From the NCBI GenBank assembly GCA_038330145.1, contig JBBQNR010000030.1, positions 1 to 33,166 of the forward strand: DNA of 33,166 nucleotides. The letters run 5' to 3'. The notes below the pieces were generated by a model. The model worked only from the letters and a program-made list of their open reading frames with translations, was not told the DNA's origin and searched no databases. Below, piece after piece: positions 31,234 through 33,166 of this stretch. The position numbers and the translations under genes are program-made. Every line of letters starts with the position of its first letter. Position 1 is the first letter of the stretch. Source of the DNA: JBBQNR01 sp038330145 (GTDB lineage: Bacteria; Actinomycetota; Thermoleophilia; Solirubrobacterales; JBBDJG01).

Positions 31234-32421
31234 CTAAGCTTCGGCGTCCAGCCGCGCGAGCAGCTCTCTGCCCACCCCGAGCGTCCGCTCGACGGTCGGC
31301 AGGTGCACGTTCTCGTACGTGTCGCTCGGCTGGTGGTAGTGCGGGATGCAGGCGCCCTGTGCAAGCAGGGTGACCGCCTCGTATCCGCGTGCCAGCGCCG
31401 GTGCCGCGTCGGTCGGGAGGCCCGGCGTCGAACGTGCGGGCCGCAGGCCGAGCTCCGGCCGACTGGCCGCTATCTGCTCGAGCATCCCGACCAGCCGCGC
31501 ACTCGCCCTGCGCGGCACCATTCCCTCGTGGAGTATGTACGTCAGCGGAACGTCGCCGCCCACCGTGTCGAAATTGAGGAACGTGGTCCCCGCGGCGCGG
31601 TCGGGGTGACTGCGAAGATAAGCCTGCGCGCCGAGCATGCCCGCCTCCTCGCAGCCGGTGATGAGGAGATCCACCCGCGTGTTCTCGAGCGGCCTCGCCG
31701 CCGCCTCGACGATCAACTGCGCCGCGACGCCCGCGCCCGACGCGTTGTCGCTGGCACCGGGCACGTCCTCACCACGCAGCTCACGCTCCGCGATCACGGC
31801 CAACGAGAGGGCAAGGCCTCCGATCGCCGCCCCGCGCAGCACCCGGCCGGCGGGTAGCCGGCGCACCAGCGGGGCCGCGGCCAGGACGAGTGCCGACAGC
31901 GAGGGCACGGCGAGCAGCGTCTGCAGCCTCTTCACAGCCTGCGGGTGAAACAGCAGGCCGTACCGCGTCGAGTCCATGTGCCCACAGAGACACACGCCAC
32001 TCCGCTCTTCACCCCGAGGGGCCACGCTCGCGACCACGTTCGCGCTCGGCTCTCGAGACAGGAGGTCCGACACCGGCGTAAGGCGCAGGTCGCCCTCCAG
32101 CAACAGCGCCGCAAGTGCGGCACTTGAAATCGCGGTACCCATCCAGCCGTGTCTTGCTTGAAGCAGTCCCCCGGCGAGCGAAGCACCCAGCATCAGAGCG
32201 TACGGGTGGGCAAAGCTGGTGTAGCCACGGAAGCTCTCCAGCTGCGCGTCCACCCCGCTCCCACCCAGCCACGCGACCAGCGCCTTCCCCGCAGCGGCCT
32301 CGGCCTCCGAGCACGGGCGTCTGGGTCCTATCTCGGAGGCGAGTAGACGTATGACGTCGAGCGCCGGCTCAGCCGAGGCGCTCGCAATGCTCGTGTGTGA
32401 AGTGGTCGAGGCCACCCGCAT
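31234..32421 (-). CDS. M28-type zinc aminopeptidase with inserted membrane segments
   Basis: 395 residues, counted from the ATG at 32421. The Shine-Dalgarno AGGAG (32422-32426) touches that ATG, so the GTG at 32415, six bases after it, may be the true start. Co-catalytic zinc ligands are readable: H148 and D150 (CGHMDS), D225 (PGASDNASGAG), E258/E259 (TGCEEAG), D285 (NFDTVGG) and H363 (HYHQPSDT). Hydrophobic segments at about 72-88, 96-108, 170-185 and 196-212 lie before and between the ligand blocks, so the enzyme is probably membrane-bound. Peptidase family and metal site are clear; the substrate is not. Stands alone on the minus strand before the rRNA operon's end. Confidence 0.9.
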   Translation of the reverse strand: MRVASTTSHTSIASASAEPALDVIRLLASEIGPRRPCSEAEAAAGKALVAWLGGSGVDAQLESFRGYTSFAHPYALMLGASLAGGLLQARHGWMGTAISSAALAALLLEGDLRLTPVSDLLSREPSANVVASVAPRGEERSGVCLCGHMDSTRYGLLFHPQAVKRLQTLLAVPSLSALVLAAAPLVRRLPAGRVLRGAAIGGLALSLAVIAERELRGEDVPGASDNASGAGVAAQLIVEAAARPLENTRVDLLITGCEEAGMLGAQAYLRSHPDRAAGTTFLNFDTVGGDVPLTYILHEGMVPRRASARLVGMLEQIAASRPELGLRPARSTPGLPTDAAPALARGYEAVTLLAQGACIPHYHQPSDTYENVHLPTVERTLGVGRELLARLDAEA

Positions 32422-32470
32422 CTCCTGGCGGGATTAACGCACACCGGGGCCGGTGCGCCGCGGCACCGTT

Positions 32471-32530
32471 ACCCTGACGACCGAACCCGAACCCTGACGA
32501 CCGCGCCAGAACCCTGACGGCAGCCCCGGA
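32471..32530. repeat. 20-bp x3 tandem repeat
   Basis: Three exact-period 20-bp units at 32471, 32491 and 32511, each starting ACCCTGACG. The first two share ACCCTGACGACCG, and the second halves drift. Located between the peptidase start and the 5S rRNA end. Confidence 0.92.
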
Positions 32531-32537
32531 ACGAAGA

Positions 32538-32561
32538 AGAGCCCCTCTTGCGAGCGGCTCT
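32538..32561 (-). terminator. Candidate rRNA operon terminator
   Basis: After the 5S 3' end the minus strand reads a TTTTTCTTG stretch, then a six-bp stem AGAGCC/GGCTCT with a 12-base loop, then TCTTCGTT. Modest stem and U-rich tail; a plausible but weak terminator. Confidence 0.45.
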
Positions 32562-32568
32562 CAAGAAA

Positions 32569-32686
32569 AACCGGCGGCGACCTACTCTCCCAGGCCCTTG
32601 CGGGCCAAGTACCATCGGCGCTGAGGGGCTTAACTGCTCTGTTCGGAATGGGAAGAGGTGTTTCCCCCTCGCTATTGCCACCGGAA
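32569..32686 (-). rRNA. rrf: 5S ribosomal RNA
   Basis: About 118 bases. On the minus strand it starts with TCCGGTGGC, which pairs with GCCGCCGG at the 3' end, and contains GGGGGAAACACCTCTTCCCA, TTCCGAACAGAGCAGTTAAG, and GATGGTACTTGGC before GGGAGAGTAGG. All are standard 5S positions. The ends are estimated to within two or three bases from terminal pairing. Confidence 0.96.
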
Positions 32687-32765
32687 ACCGGTGAGGACCG
32701 GCCTCTCGCCGGGCCCTGAAAACTGCACAGTTGGCGCGGTTAAACAACGAGTAACCAAGAAAAAA

Positions 32766-33166
<401 letters not shown>

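Noticed and set aside
32688..32765. tRNA in the 23S-5S spacer
   Set aside because: No cloverleaf, no TTCGA-type T-loop with matching acceptor stem in this short spacer.

Overview
The window is about 33 kb of high-GC DNA packed with short-gap, often overlapping genes. Gene families and gene order point to an actinobacterium: a SepF/YggS/YggT/PgeF division cluster, a deazaflavin (F420-type) nitroreductase, a 1-Cys AhpE peroxiredoxin, an Asp-type MurA, NTF2/SnoaL-like proteins and secreted LWPPNHK-type proteins. The mix, with a split HisG/HisZ enzyme, suggests a Thermoleophilia/Solirubrobacterales-like lineage. That placement is inference; the partial 23S rRNA at the right end could settle it.

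Layout, left to right. (1) 1-6239, minus strand: rpsB-tsf-pyrH-frr-uppS-cdsA-dxr-rseP (rseP runs off the left edge). This is the classical translation, isoprenoid and envelope operon, with most junctions overlapping by 1-4 bases. (2) 6240-12303, minus: after a strong terminator at 6481-6521 comes rluA-type synthase, lspA, yggT, proC, sepF, yggS, pgeF and a lipocalin/CrtC-AttH-like gene. This is the dcw-flanking division and lipoprotein cluster, without ftsZ or divIVA next to it. (3) 12322-16946, minus: a secreted DUF11 protein and an 883-residue DHH-CBS-tRNA nucleotidyltransferase fusion. (4) 17078-20984, both strands: AhpE peroxiredoxin, a PQQ-type sugar dehydrogenase, a deazaflavin-dependent nitroreductase, a membrane-anchored beta-propeller, and a short NTF2-like gene with an apparent internal deletion. 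(5) 21057-28252, minus: murA-hisZ-hisG-hisD-hisB-hisH-hisA-hisF. hisC, hisE and hisI are not in the window. (6) 28550-31195, plus: an isocitrate/isopropylmalate-type dehydrogenase, an alpha/beta hydrolase, and a small unknown gene behind two LexA-like boxes. (7) 31234-32421, minus: an M28-type metallopeptidase with membrane segments. (8) 32569-33166, minus: 5S rRNA and the 3' end of 23S rRNA.

The most unusual signal is a set of short tandem duplications placed exactly on gene start/stop junctions: 40 bp x2 at hisZ/hisG, 50 bp x3 before the alpha/beta hydrolase, and 55-56 bp x2 after it. Each duplicates a start codon and the first codons of the next gene. At hisG and the hydrolase this creates 15-17-codon mini-cistrons whose stop codons overlap the next start. 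This resembles the MIRU repeats of mycobacteria in logic, but the sequences here derive from the local genes themselves. The second signal is a pair of GAAC-N4-GTTC sites bracketing a -10 element in front of the unrecognised small gene, suggesting an SOS-controlled locus.
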